Source of the DNA: Janibacter sp. A1S7
GTDB taxonomy: Bacteria; Actinomycetota; Actinomycetes; Actinomycetales; Dermatophilaceae
Length of the DNA: 64,000 nucleotides
Direction: 5' to 3'
Assembly (NCBI RefSeq): GCF_037198315.1
Contig: NZ_CP144913.1
Location: 1,240,001 to 1,304,000 of the forward strand
The notes under the pieces were generated by a model. That model was not told where the DNA came from and did not search any database. It saw only the letters and a list, made by a program, of their open reading frames with translations. The position numbers and the translations under genes were made by a program. Shown one piece after another: positions 25,754 to 34,335 of this stretch (position 1 is its first letter; every line of letters begins with the position of its first letter).

Positions 25754-26827
25754 ATGACTTCCATCCCTGAGCTGCACGACGGCCTCGACCTGGCCCACGG
25801 GCCGGCCTGGTCCAACCGGTTCGCCCTGGCCCCCCTGACCAACACCCAGAGCAACCCGGACGGCACCCTCTCCGACGACGAGTACCACTGGCTGATGGCC
25901 AGGGCCGAAGGGGGTTTCGGCCTGACGATGACCTGCGCCACCTACGTCGCGCCGGCCGGGCAGGCCTGGGCCGGGCAGCTCGGGATCAGCGACGACCGGC
26001 ATCTGCCGGGACTGACCCGCCTGGCCGAGGGGATCCGTGCCACCGGGAGCGTGTCCTCGGTCCAGCTGCACCATGCGGGTCGCCGGGCCAACCCGGACGT
26101 GCACGGTGGCCCGAACGTCGCACCGTGGGACGACCCGGAGAAGAACACCCGCGCGCTGACCACCGCGGAGGTGGAGCGGGCGATCGAGGAGTTCGTCGTC
26201 GCGGCGCGGCGTGCCGAGCGGGCGGGTTTCGACGGGGTCGAGGTGCACGGTGCGCACGGGTACCTGCTCACGCAGTTCCTCGACGGTCGCCACAACGACC
26301 GCACGGACGGCTACGGCGGCTGCCTCGAGGACCGCTCGCGGGCGCTCCTCGACGTGCTGCGCGGTGTGCGGGAGGGCACCGGCGACGACTTCCAGGTCGG
26401 AGTGCGCCTGACCCCGCGGGGCAACGGGGTCGTCCTCGACGAGGGTGTGGCCGTCGCGCAGTGGGTCCTCGACTCGGGCCTCGTCGACTACGTCGACATG
26501 TCCCTGTGGGACGCCTTCGCGACGGTGGACGAAGGGGGCTCCCTCCTCATCGACCGGTTCACCCGACTGCCCCGCGGTGCCACGCGGCTCGGGGTGGCCG
26601 GCAGGATCCGCACGGTCGAGCAGGCCCGTTGGTGCATGGAGCACGGCGCCGACTTCGTCGACCTCGGACGCGCAGCGATCGTGCACCACGACTTCCCGCG
26701 CCGGGCAGCCGACGCCGACTTCGCGATGGCCGACCTGCCGGTCACTCGTGACCACCTGCGTGCCGAGCGAGTGGGGGAGGACTTCATCGACTACCTCGAC
26801 GCCGGGTGGTCCGACTTCGTCGCCTGA
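25754..26827 (+). CDS. NADH:flavin oxidoreductase, Old Yellow Enzyme family
   Basis: A 357-residue FMN-dependent TIM-barrel ene-reductase. The FMN/active-site motifs are APLTNTQSNPDG at the N terminus, VQLHHAGRRANPD, the substrate-binding pair in GVEVHGAHGYLLTQFLDGRH, NDRTDGYGG, and GRAAIVHHDFP at the phosphate site. It reduces activated double bonds with NAD(P)H, in detoxification or catabolism. ATG at 25754 is the only good start. It is divergent from the LLM gene and convergent with fumarylacetoacetase, 11 nt apart. Confidence 0.92.
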   Translation: MTSIPELHDGLDLAHGPAWSNRFALAPLTNTQSNPDGTLSDDEYHWLMARAEGGFGLTMTCATYVAPAGQAWAGQLGISDDRHLPGLTRLAEGIRATGSVSSVQLHHAGRRANPDVHGGPNVAPWDDPEKNTRALTTAEVERAIEEFVVAARRAERAGFDGVEVHGAHGYLLTQFLDGRHNDRTDGYGGCLEDRSRALLDVLRGVREGTGDDFQVGVRLTPRGNGVVLDEGVAVAQWVLDSGLVDYVDMSLWDAFATVDEGGSLLIDRFTRLPRGATRLGVAGRIRTVEQARWCMEHGADFVDLGRAAIVHHDFPRRAADADFAMADLPVTRDHLRAERVGEDFIDYLDAGWSDFVA

Positions 26828-26838
26828 GCAGCGAATCG

Positions 26839-28065
26839 TCAGGTCGCGGGGGTGATCGTGCCCACGCACTCGCCGAAGTCGATGATCGATCCGTTGGCGC
26901 CGGGGGCGGTGCCGCGCAGGGTGACGGTCTGGCCGTCCTCGAGGAAGGCCTGCTCGCGGCCGTCCGCCAGCCTCAGGGGCTCCTTGCCGCCCCAGGAGAG
27001 CTCGATGAAGGACCCGCGCTGATCGACCTCGGTCCCGGAGACGGTGCCGGAGCCGAAGAAGTCGCCCGGTCGCAGGCTCGCCCCGTTCACCGTCATGTGC
27101 GCGACCATCTGGGGTGCGGTCCAGTACAGCGTCCGCGCCGGCGGGTGCGAGACGACCTGGCCGTCGATCTCGACCTCCATCGTGATGTCCAGGCCCCACG
27201 GCCCGTTGACGGAGTCGTCGAGGTAGGCCGTGAGCTCGTGGTCACGGGCGGGCGGCTCGACGCGGGCGTCGGCCAGCGCGTCGAAGGGCACGACCCACAT
27301 CGAGATCGACGAGGCGAAGGACTTGCCCAGGTACGGGCCGAGCGGCACGTACTCGTAGGCCTGGATGTCGCGTGCGGACCAGTCGTTGAAGAGCACGACG
27401 CCGAAGAGGTGCTCGGCGCCGGCGCGCGCGACGGACACCTCGCCTTCGGGCACCGACCCGCCGACGACGAAGCCCAGCTCGGCCTCGATGTCCAACCGGC
27501 GCGAGGCACCGAAGCTCGGCGTGCCACCCTGTTCGGGGCGTAGGCCCTTGGGGCGGGGGATGTCGGTGCCGGAGGCGATGACCGTGCCCGCGCGGCCGTG
27601 GTACCCGACGGGCAGGTGCTTCCAGTTGGGCTTGAGCGGGTCCTCGTCGGGGCGGAACATCTGCCCGATGTTCGAGGCGTGGTGCTCGCTGGCGTAGTAG
27701 TCGACGTAGTCGGCGACGGTGAAGGGCAGGTGCAGCTGCACGTCGGTCACCGGGGTGGCGGCCGACTCCACCGCGGCGTCGAGTCCGTCGGTGGTCACGA
27801 CCTGCTGCAGCCAGGCACGCAGCGGCTGCCAGGCGGTGTGCCCGGCCGCGAGCAGTGCGTCCAGGTCGGGGCCGGAGACCGCATCGCGGGCCGCGTCGTC
27901 GAGCCGTGGGGAGCCGACCTGCGCGGCGAGCGCGGCGACGGCGATGACGTGGTCGCCCAGGCGCACGCCCAGACGGCGCTCGCCCCCGGCGACGGAGAAG
28001 GAAGCGTAGGGCAGGTTCTCTGCGCCGAATCCGGTGGTGGCGAATCGCGCTGCAGCGGTGGTCAA
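26839..28065 (-). CDS. fahA: Fumarylacetoacetase
   Basis: A 408-residue hydrolase cutting fumarylacetoacetate to fumarate and acetoacetate, the last step of tyrosine/homogentisate breakdown. Family blocks are DYVDYYASEHHASNIGQMFR, PNWKHLPVGYHGRAGTV, LDIEAELGFVVGG with the metal-binding Glu residues, FNDWSARDIQAYEYVPLGPY, GKSFASSISMWVVP and LRPGDFFGSGTVSG. The length is that of true fumarylacetoacetases rather than the shorter FAH-fold proteins. The start is TTG at 28065 with AGGAG six bases upstream. No ATG or GTG lies near. It is the last gene of the homogentisate operon, 50 nt after the unknown protein. Confidence 0.96.
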   Translation of the reverse strand: MTTAAARFATTGFGAENLPYASFSVAGGERRLGVRLGDHVIAVAALAAQVGSPRLDDAARDAVSGPDLDALLAAGHTAWQPLRAWLQQVVTTDGLDAAVESAATPVTDVQLHLPFTVADYVDYYASEHHASNIGQMFRPDEDPLKPNWKHLPVGYHGRAGTVIASGTDIPRPKGLRPEQGGTPSFGASRRLDIEAELGFVVGGSVPEGEVSVARAGAEHLFGVVLFNDWSARDIQAYEYVPLGPYLGKSFASSISMWVVPFDALADARVEPPARDHELTAYLDDSVNGPWGLDITMEVEIDGQVVSHPPARTLYWTAPQMVAHMTVNGASLRPGDFFGSGTVSGTEVDQRGSFIELSWGGKEPLRLADGREQAFLEDGQTVTLRGTAPGANGSIIDFGECVGTITPAT

Positions 28066-28115
28066 TTGAGGCTCCTGGTTGGTGGTCAGGTCAGGTCAGG
28101 TCTTTGGTGGCCGGG

Positions 28116-28964
28116 TCAGCTGGGGAAGAGGTCGAGTCGGCGCAGGCTGTCGGCGGGCTCGCTGACGCTGCAGGTGCCGAAGGAGCGGAAGGACTCGCGC
28201 CACGAGCCGTCGGAGTCGGCCGCCGCCGCACGCAGGACCTCCGGGTCGGTCTCCGCGAGCCATCCGGCGACGCGCTCGGCGCTCTGCCCGGCCCGCGCGG
28301 CCTGCGTGGCCAGGGCGATGTTGAGGAAGCCGTGGTGGTCGAAGCCGGTGTTCGGGTCGGTGTAGCGGATCGCCTCGTGCAGCCCGGCGGTCAGCTTGAA
28401 CGGCACACCGGCCGCGACCGCCCTCGTGAGCACCGCACCGAGCTGCTGAGGGGTGGGGAAGAGGTGCGCCTCGATCCCGCCGGTGCGGTACTTCAGCGCC
28501 AGCCCGGTGTCGACGAGCAGGTCCAGCCCATCGTCGGCCACCTGCGCCGCGGTCAACTCGACGAAGATCGGGACACCGCTCACCGCGGCGGCCTCGGCGA
28601 TCTGCTCGGCCATCACCTCGCGGTCGCCCGGGTCGGTCTTCAGCTCGATCGCGACCACCTGCAGCTGCGGCCGCACCTCGTCGATGGCCTCGAGCGCCTG
28701 CGCGAGTGCGCCGGCCGGGGTGACGACGGCGACCTCGACGGGACCGCTCGCCAGGTCGAAGGCGTCGGCGATCTCCCGGGCCCGTTGCAGGTCGGCCAGG
28801 GCCAGCACCGCCGGCCCGACCGCGGGGACGAAGGGGGCGGAGCGTCGCTCCACGTGGTCGGCCACCGCCTGCTCGACCGGGGCGAGCCCGGGCGGGAAGG
28901 TCGCCGCGTCGTCGAAGAAGCGCAGGAACTGCTCGGGGACCGTCTGTGGCGACACGGCGCTCAT
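28116..28964 (-). CDS. Conserved protein of unknown function in the homogentisate operon
   Basis: A 282-residue cytosolic protein I cannot name. It reads as an alpha/beta barrel: FFDDAATFPPGLAPVEQAV near the N terminus, then alternating hydrophobic strands (VEVAVVTPAG, LQVVAIELKTDPGD, GVPIFVELTAAQV) and LALKYRTGGIEAHLFPTP, PFKLTAGLHEAIRYTD, DHHGFLNIALA. Polar conserved-looking residues (E in VAIELK, K in ALKYRTGG, K in PFKLTAGLHE, paired His in DHHGF) sit at strand ends as in aldolase-type barrels. Its ATG overlaps the dioxygenase stop (ATGA). Position between ring cleavage and hydrolase fits the missing isomerase step or an auxiliary enzyme. That is inference only. Confidence 0.75.
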   Translation of the reverse strand: MSAVSPQTVPEQFLRFFDDAATFPPGLAPVEQAVADHVERRSAPFVPAVGPAVLALADLQRAREIADAFDLASGPVEVAVVTPAGALAQALEAIDEVRPQLQVVAIELKTDPGDREVMAEQIAEAAAVSGVPIFVELTAAQVADDGLDLLVDTGLALKYRTGGIEAHLFPTPQQLGAVLTRAVAAGVPFKLTAGLHEAIRYTDPNTGFDHHGFLNIALATQAARAGQSAERVAGWLAETDPEVLRAAAADSDGSWRESFRSFGTCSVSEPADSLRRLDLFPS

Positions 28965-30181
28965 GCCTCTCTCCGCTCGCCCAGCCAACGGCCGCCGGTC
29001 CACGAGGAGGCGTACTTCCCGTCGTCGGTCGCCCGAGCGGCCGGGCCGAGGTCGAGCGGGCGGAAGGTGTCGACCATGACCGCCGTCTCGTCGAAGAACT
29101 CCGTGCCCATCGCGGCCTCGACCGCGCCCGGCTGCGGTCCGTGGTTGTGCCCACCCGGGTGGATCGAGATCGAGCCCTTGCCGATGCCCGAGCCCTTGCG
29201 CGCCTCGTAGTCGCCGTCGACGTAGAACATGATCTCGTCGGAGTCGACGTTGGAGTGGTAGTACGGCACCGGCACCGCCAGCTCGTGGTAGTCGACCTTG
29301 CGCGGCAGGAAGTTGCAGATGACGAAGTTGTTGGCCTCGAAGACCTGGTGCACCGGCGGCGGTTGGTGCACCTTGCCGGTGATCGGCATGAAGTCACGGA
29401 TGTTGAAGGTGTACGGGTAGAGGCACCCGTCCCACCCGACGACGTCGAAGGGGTGCTCGGGCACCGTGTGCACGGTGCCGGCGATCCCCCCTTCGCCCCG
29501 GCCGCGGTGCTTGATGTAGACGTCGACGTCGCTCTCCTCGCGCAGCAGCGGCTCGCTCGGACCGTGCAGGTCCCGCTCGCAGTAGGGCGCGTGCTCGAGG
29601 AACTGGCCGTAGCGGGAGAGGTAGCGCTTCGGTGGGGCGATGTGGCTGTTGGCCTCGATGACGTACAGGCGAGCGGTCTCGCCCTCGCGCACCACCCAGC
29701 GGTGGATGGTGGCGCGCGGGATGATCACGTAGTCACCCTCACTCGCCTCGAGGGCCCCGAACTGGGTCTCCACCAGGGCCGACCCGCGCTCGACGTAGAC
29801 GCACTCGTCACCGATCGCGTTCTTGTACAGCGGCGACGTCGCGCCGACGTGGGCGTACGAGATGCGCACGTCACCGTTGCCCAGCACCAGTCGACGGTCG
29901 GTGACCGCGTCGGTGCCGGCGACCTCCGCGTCGGTGAAGAGGTCGTGCAGCCTCAGGTGACGGGGCAGCAGAGGCTGGTTCGGCACCAGCGACTGGTCCG
30001 GCAGCACCCACTCGCGTGCGCCCACGATCCCCGAGGGGATGTGCCGGTGGTAGAGCAGCGAGGAGTCGGAGGAGAAACCCTCCTCGCCCATCAACTCCTC
30101 GGACAGGATGCGACCGTCCTCGTCCTTGAAGAGGGTGTGCCGCTGCTGCGGCACCGGTCCGATCTGGCGGTAGTGGGCCAT
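28961..30181 (-). CDS. hmgA: Homogentisate 1,2-dioxygenase
   Basis: A 406-residue Fe(II) cupin dioxygenase that opens homogentisate to maleylacetoacetate. The iron site is visible in PYYHSNVDSDEIMFYVDG (His and Glu) and in SIHPGGHNHGPQPGAVE (His). Other conserved blocks are HPFDVVGWDGCLYPYTFNIR, ITGKVHQPPPVHQVFEANNF and VICNFLPRKVDYHELAVP. ATG at 30181 follows AGAGGAC. The gene is coupled to the unknown protein by ATGA, and preceded 39 nt upstream by a GntP-type permease on the same strand. Length is a little below the roughly 440 of animal enzymes, normal for this actinobacterial group. Confidence 0.96.
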   Translation of the reverse strand: MAHYRQIGPVPQQRHTLFKDEDGRILSEELMGEEGFSSDSSLLYHRHIPSGIVGAREWVLPDQSLVPNQPLLPRHLRLHDLFTDAEVAGTDAVTDRRLVLGNGDVRISYAHVGATSPLYKNAIGDECVYVERGSALVETQFGALEASEGDYVIIPRATIHRWVVREGETARLYVIEANSHIAPPKRYLSRYGQFLEHAPYCERDLHGPSEPLLREESDVDVYIKHRGRGEGGIAGTVHTVPEHPFDVVGWDGCLYPYTFNIRDFMPITGKVHQPPPVHQVFEANNFVICNFLPRKVDYHELAVPVPYYHSNVDSDEIMFYVDGDYEARKGSGIGKGSISIHPGGHNHGPQPGAVEAAMGTEFFDETAVMVDTFRPLDLGPAARATDDGKYASSWTGGRWLGERREA

Positions 30182-30220
30182 GTCAGTCCTCTCGGTGGTG
30201 GGTGCGGGGGCAGGGCGTCA

Positions 30221-31780
30221 TCAGAACGAGCCTACGACCATGCCGAGACCGATGACGGTCAGCAGGCCGGCCAGCGGCACGAGGACGGTGACGACGAAGA
30301 TGTCCTTGTAGGACTCACGGTGGGACAGGCCGGTCACGAGCAGCAGGGTGATGATCGCGCCGTTGTGCGGCAGCGAGTCGAAGCCGATCGAGGCCATCGC
30401 CGTCACCCGGTGCATCAGGTCCATCGCGATGCCCTGCTCGGTCGCCATCCGGGTCAGGTCGGCTCCGAACGTCTGCAGGGTGATCGTCAGTCCGCCGGAG
30501 GCGGATCCGGTCAACCCGGAGATCCCGGAGGTGGAGGCGGCCGCGACGATGAGCGGGTTCTCGCTGATGCCGAAGATGTTGTCGCGAATGGCCACGAAGA
30601 CGGCCAGGGAGGCGATGACGGCGCCGTAGCCGACCTCGCTGGCGGTGTTGAAGACCGGCAGCACCGCGTTCTTCGCACCGTCGGACAGTCCCTCGACGTA
30701 GTCGGAGAAGGACCCGATGCGTAGCAGGAAGACCAGCGCGATGCCGGCGAGCATCGCGACGGTCACCGACCAGATGCCCATGACCCCGTCGAGGGAGGTG
30801 GATCCGTACTTCTCCTGCGCGAGGAAGCCGAAGTCCATGGCGGGGAAGACCACATAGGTGCACAGCGCGTTGACCGCGACGATCGCCAGGATCGGGCTGA
30901 GACCGATCAGACCCGCGGCCGCGGACGGGGGAGCGGCCACGGCGGTGGGCGCTCCGGTCGAGGTGAGCGACGTGCGCTCCCGCGTGGCCACCGCCGGGCC
31001 GTGCCCGTGCGGCTGGACGGCGTCCGCGCCCGCACCCTCGGTGGGGCCGGTGCTCTGGCGGGGGGCGCCGCCCCCTTCGCCCGTGCGGACCGGGCCCTCG
31101 CCGCGCTGGGCCTGCTTGAGCTCGGCATGGGTGGCGTCGCGGAAGGACTCACCCGCGCGAGCCAGCTGCTTCTGCCGGTGCTCCAGCCAGAGCATGCCCA
31201 GACCGAAGACCAGGACCGCGGCGATCAGGCCGAGGCCGGGCGCGGCGAAGGTGTTGGTGCCGAAGAACTTCGTCGGGATGGTGTTGTGGATCTGCGGGGA
31301 ACCCGGCAGGGCCGCCGTGGCGAAGGTGAAGATGCCCAGCGCGATGGCAGCCGGCATCAGGCGCCGCGGGATGTCGGCCTCCTCGAAGAGCGCCATCCCG
31401 ATCGGGAAGATCGTGAAGACGACCACCCAGGCGCTGACGCCACCGTAGGTCAGCAGCGCGGTGGCCAGGACCGTGACGAGGATGGCGAAGCGCGGTCCGA
31501 GCATCCCGGAGATCCACCGGGCCAGGTCCTGCGCGTAGCCGCTGATCGTCATCAGCCGACCGAAGATCGCGCCCACGAGGAACAGCGGGAAGAAGGCGAT
31601 CAGGAAGGAGCCCAGAGCGGGCATGAAGACCTGTGTATAGCTGGCCAGCAGTGGTGCCCCGGACATGATCACCGCGATGGAGGCGGCGAAGGGGGCCACG
31701 GCGATCACCGAGTGACCGCGATAGGCGAGGGTGATCAGGAGGCCCAGCGAGAGGAGGATCCCCAGGAGTGCAAGCGTCAT
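30221..31780 (-). CDS. GntP-family permease
   Basis: A 519-residue integral membrane protein with twelve or more hydrophobic helices. Features of the gluconate/H+ symporter family include GSFLIAFFPLFLVGAIFGRL, LPGSPQIHNTIPTKFFGT and the C-terminal GSASGGLTITLQTF. A hydrophilic loop of about 80 residues, rich in Gly, Thr and Ala (after residue 205), splits the two halves, longer than in classical GntP. ATG at 31780 follows AAAGGCAGCC. It stands between the P450 and homogentisate dioxygenase genes, all leftward, so it may import the organic acid that feeds this pathway. No sequence feature tells the substrate. Confidence 0.87.
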   Translation of the reverse strand: MTLALLGILLSLGLLITLAYRGHSVIAVAPFAASIAVIMSGAPLLASYTQVFMPALGSFLIAFFPLFLVGAIFGRLMTISGYAQDLARWISGMLGPRFAILVTVLATALLTYGGVSAWVVVFTIFPIGMALFEEADIPRRLMPAAIALGIFTFATAALPGSPQIHNTIPTKFFGTNTFAAPGLGLIAAVLVFGLGMLWLEHRQKQLARAGESFRDATHAELKQAQRGEGPVRTGEGGGAPRQSTGPTEGAGADAVQPHGHGPAVATRERTSLTSTGAPTAVAAPPSAAAGLIGLSPILAIVAVNALCTYVVFPAMDFGFLAQEKYGSTSLDGVMGIWSVTVAMLAGIALVFLLRIGSFSDYVEGLSDGAKNAVLPVFNTASEVGYGAVIASLAVFVAIRDNIFGISENPLIVAAASTSGISGLTGSASGGLTITLQTFGADLTRMATEQGIAMDLMHRVTAMASIGFDSLPHNGAIITLLLVTGLSHRESYKDIFVVTVLVPLAGLLTVIGLGMVVGSF

Positions 31781-31834
31781 TGGCTGCCTTTGGTATCTGG
31801 TGGGGGGCGGAGGACAGAGGTGGTGACGAAGGGG

Positions 31835-34168
31835 TCAGAGCCCGAGGACGATCCGGTCGCCGACTGCCCGGGAGCAGCAGGACATCATCCGGTCGCCCGC
31901 GCGGCGCTCGGACCCGGACAGGACGACGTCGCGGTGGTCGACGTCGCCGTCGAGGACGGGCACCTCGCAGGTGCCGCACAGCCCTTCCCGGCAGTTGGCC
32001 GGGATGGCCCGTCCGGCATCGCGCAGGGTCTGCAGGAGGGTGCGGTCGCGGGGGACGACGAGGTCGACATCGGAGTCCGCGAGGTGCACGGTGAACTCGT
32101 GCTCGACCTCCGGGTCGAGCTCGCCGAGCGTGGAGGAGAAGTGCTCGAAGACGACCGTCCCCTCCGGCCAGTCGGCGCTGCCGGTGGTCAGGTCGTCGAT
32201 CATCCGCTGCGGGCCGCACGCGTAGAGGTGGAGGTCTCCGGCGCGACCCCGGTCGGACAGGTCGGCCATCAGCCGATGCAGGTCGGCGCGGCCCCCTTCC
32301 CCCGAGCAGTGCACCACCAGGTGCTCCCCGTGCTCGGTCGCGAGCTCGTCGACGAAGGCCATGCCCGCCCGCTCCCGACCCAGGTAGTGGATCTCGTAGG
32401 CGACGCCCTCGCGAGCGGCGTGGGCAGCCATGGCCCGGATGGGGGTGATGCCGATGCCACCGGCGACGAAGACGTAGCGCTGCGCCTGCTCGGGCAGACG
32501 GAAGTGGTTGCGCGGACCGCGGACGGTGAGGACATCCCCTTCGTGCACGTGATCGTGCACCCAGTCCGAACCGCCGCGGGACTCCTGCTCGCGCAGCACC
32601 GCGATCTCGTACTCCTGCGGTCGCGGGGTGTGCGGGACCGGACACCCCGCCGGCTGTACCGGCGCGGGCGGGCTGCCGCACAGCGAGTACTGGCGCACGA
32701 TGCCGGAGTCTGCGCACTCGACGTCGATGTGCGAGCCGGGGGTGAAGGTCGGCAGCGCGGTCCCGTCGTCGCTGACGAGGGTGATGTGCCGGACGTCGTC
32801 CGCGGCGTCGACGACGCGCACGACGCGCATCGGCCGCGAGTGGTGGGCCGCCGTCGGTTCGCCGATGTTGACCTCGACGCGCGGGCGCAGCACGCAGGGG
32901 TCGCGGCGCTCGGGGTTGTCCGCGGGATCCCACTCGACCCACAGGTGCTCCGGGCCGCGGAAGGAGGTGTTGGGCACGTAACTGAACTCCTGCGCCGCGA
33001 GCCGCATGTGCGGCAGGCGTCCGGTCAGCTCCTCGAGGAAGATCTGCATCTCCATGCGGGCGAGGTTCTTGCCCAGGCACTGGTGGGCGCCGTAGCCGAA
33101 GGTCAGGTGGTCGGCGGCGTCGTCGCGGCGCACGTCGACCAGCTCGGGGTCCTCGAACCGGCGGGTGTCGTGGTTGCCGGAGGAGGAAACCATGAGGATG
33201 CGGGCGCCCTCGGGCAGGGACACGCCACCGACCTCGGTCGGCGTGGTCGTGATGCGCCGCCACGCTGCCTGCGACCCGTTGTGCCGCAGGCACTCCTCGA
33301 CCGCGTTGGGGATGAGCGTGGGGTCGGCGCAGACCTGCTCCCAGATCTCGCGGTTCTCCAGCAGCAGCTTCACGGCGTTGGCGATGCCGTTCGCCGTGGT
33401 CTCGTGTGCGGCGACGATGCCGGCCATCATCATCGAGTGCAGGTAGGAGTCGGTGACGACCTCGGGCAGCTCGCGCTGCATCCGGATGCCGTACTGCATC
33501 CACCCGTGGTCGTCGGGGCGCTCGCGCATCCGCTCCAGGACGCCGCCGGCGTACTGCCAGAAGTTGCCGACCGCGTGGGCGACGGCGACCTGCTCCTCCG
33601 GCTCCGGCCGGCCCCAGGTGTTGACGGTGTGGGCGACGGAGTACTCCCGCAGCTTCGGCTTGTCGTCGTCGGGGACCCCGAGGAACTCCAGGGCCACGGT
33701 CAGCGGGATCTCCCAGAACATCTGGTTGACCAGGTCCGCCCGGCCGTCGTCGATGAAGGCGTCGACGTACTCGCGCACCAGGGCGCGGACCATCGGCTCG
33801 TGGTGGGCCAGGTGCTCGGGGTCGAAGGGCTCCATCAGCGCCCGCCTGCGCTCCATGTGCGCCGGCTCGTCCTCGTTCACCAGGGTGCGGTTCATCCCGT
33901 AGTCGTAGGAGGCCAGGACGTCGTTGGCCTCCTGGCTGGTGGGCGTGATCTTCTCCAGCGCGACGGCGGGGGAGAAGGTGAGGTTGTCGCGGAAGATCGC
34001 CTTGATGTCCTCGTAGCGGGTGACCACCCAGTAGTCGAGCTTGGGGCTGTAGAAGACCGGCTCGCTCTCGCGGGACCACGCCACGTAGGCCGGTGGGTCC
34101 TGCTGGTAGCCGTCACCGAAGGGGTCGAACTCGTCGGCCGGCGAGGAGATCGGACAGGCGGTGGTCAT
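31835..34168 (-). CDS. Self-sufficient cytochrome P450 fused to FMN/2Fe-2S reductase (CYP116B-like)
   Basis: A 777-residue fusion. The N-terminal P450 domain (about 1-430) has the I-helix piece IVAAHETTANGIANA, the haem-cysteine motif FGYGAHQCLGKNLARME (C364), and the clade-typical VPNTSFRGPEHLWVEWDP. A reductase of the phthalate dioxygenase reductase type follows: FMN region RQYSLCGSPP, nucleotide site VFVAGGIGITPIRAMAAH, and a C-terminal ferredoxin with C726, C731, C734 in CREGLCGTC plus a fourth Cys in MMSCCSRA. NAD(P)H thus drives hydroxylation in one chain. ATG 34168 follows GGGAGTG. A longer start would cross the palindromic operator. Located in an operon with homogentisate genes, it may make a hydroxyphenylacetate precursor. 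Substrate not proven. Confidence 0.95.
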   Translation of the reverse strand: MTTACPISSPADEFDPFGDGYQQDPPAYVAWSRESEPVFYSPKLDYWVVTRYEDIKAIFRDNLTFSPAVALEKITPTSQEANDVLASYDYGMNRTLVNEDEPAHMERRRALMEPFDPEHLAHHEPMVRALVREYVDAFIDDGRADLVNQMFWEIPLTVALEFLGVPDDDKPKLREYSVAHTVNTWGRPEPEEQVAVAHAVGNFWQYAGGVLERMRERPDDHGWMQYGIRMQRELPEVVTDSYLHSMMMAGIVAAHETTANGIANAVKLLLENREIWEQVCADPTLIPNAVEECLRHNGSQAAWRRITTTPTEVGGVSLPEGARILMVSSSGNHDTRRFEDPELVDVRRDDAADHLTFGYGAHQCLGKNLARMEMQIFLEELTGRLPHMRLAAQEFSYVPNTSFRGPEHLWVEWDPADNPERRDPCVLRPRVEVNIGEPTAAHHSRPMRVVRVVDAADDVRHITLVSDDGTALPTFTPGSHIDVECADSGIVRQYSLCGSPPAPVQPAGCPVPHTPRPQEYEIAVLREQESRGGSDWVHDHVHEGDVLTVRGPRNHFRLPEQAQRYVFVAGGIGITPIRAMAAHAAREGVAYEIHYLGRERAGMAFVDELATEHGEHLVVHCSGEGGRADLHRLMADLSDRGRAGDLHLYACGPQRMIDDLTTGSADWPEGTVVFEHFSSTLGELDPEVEHEFTVHLADSDVDLVVPRDRTLLQTLRDAGRAIPANCREGLCGTCEVPVLDGDVDHRDVVLSGSERRAGDRMMSCCSRAVGDRIVLGL

Positions 34169-34180
34169 GCAACACTCCCT

Positions 34181-34218
34181 TGTGCGGACAGCGCACACCT
34201 GTGCGCGGACTCCGCACA
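34181..34218. promoter_or_regulatory. Nested palindrome, candidate IclR operator before the P450 gene
   Basis: Outer perfect arms TGTGCGGA (34181-34188) and TCCGCACA (34211-34218) enclose inner perfect arms GCGCACA (34191-34197) and TGTGCGC (34200-34206) with a 2-nt centre. The axes differ by only one base. It lies 13-50 nt upstream of the P450 start, where a promoter would be, and the IclR-type gene is immediately upstream. This is a strong structural case for a two-dimer repressor or activator site. Confidence 0.65.
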
Positions 34219-34335
34219 ACGTAGTGCAGGCGTGATCCGTGGTCAAGAGCGTGATCGAGGCCGACGCATGGGGCGACGGGTCATGCCGGTTGGGGTGCGC
34301 GGAGCTTCGTGACGAGCCCCGAGACCGGTGACTCC

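Noticed and set aside
31001..34312. Open frame of about 1100 codons on the + strand opposite the P450 and permease genes
   Set aside because: It is antisense to two genes with clear family motifs, and its translation is Arg/Gly/Val-rich without any domain. High G+C makes such long empty frames common.
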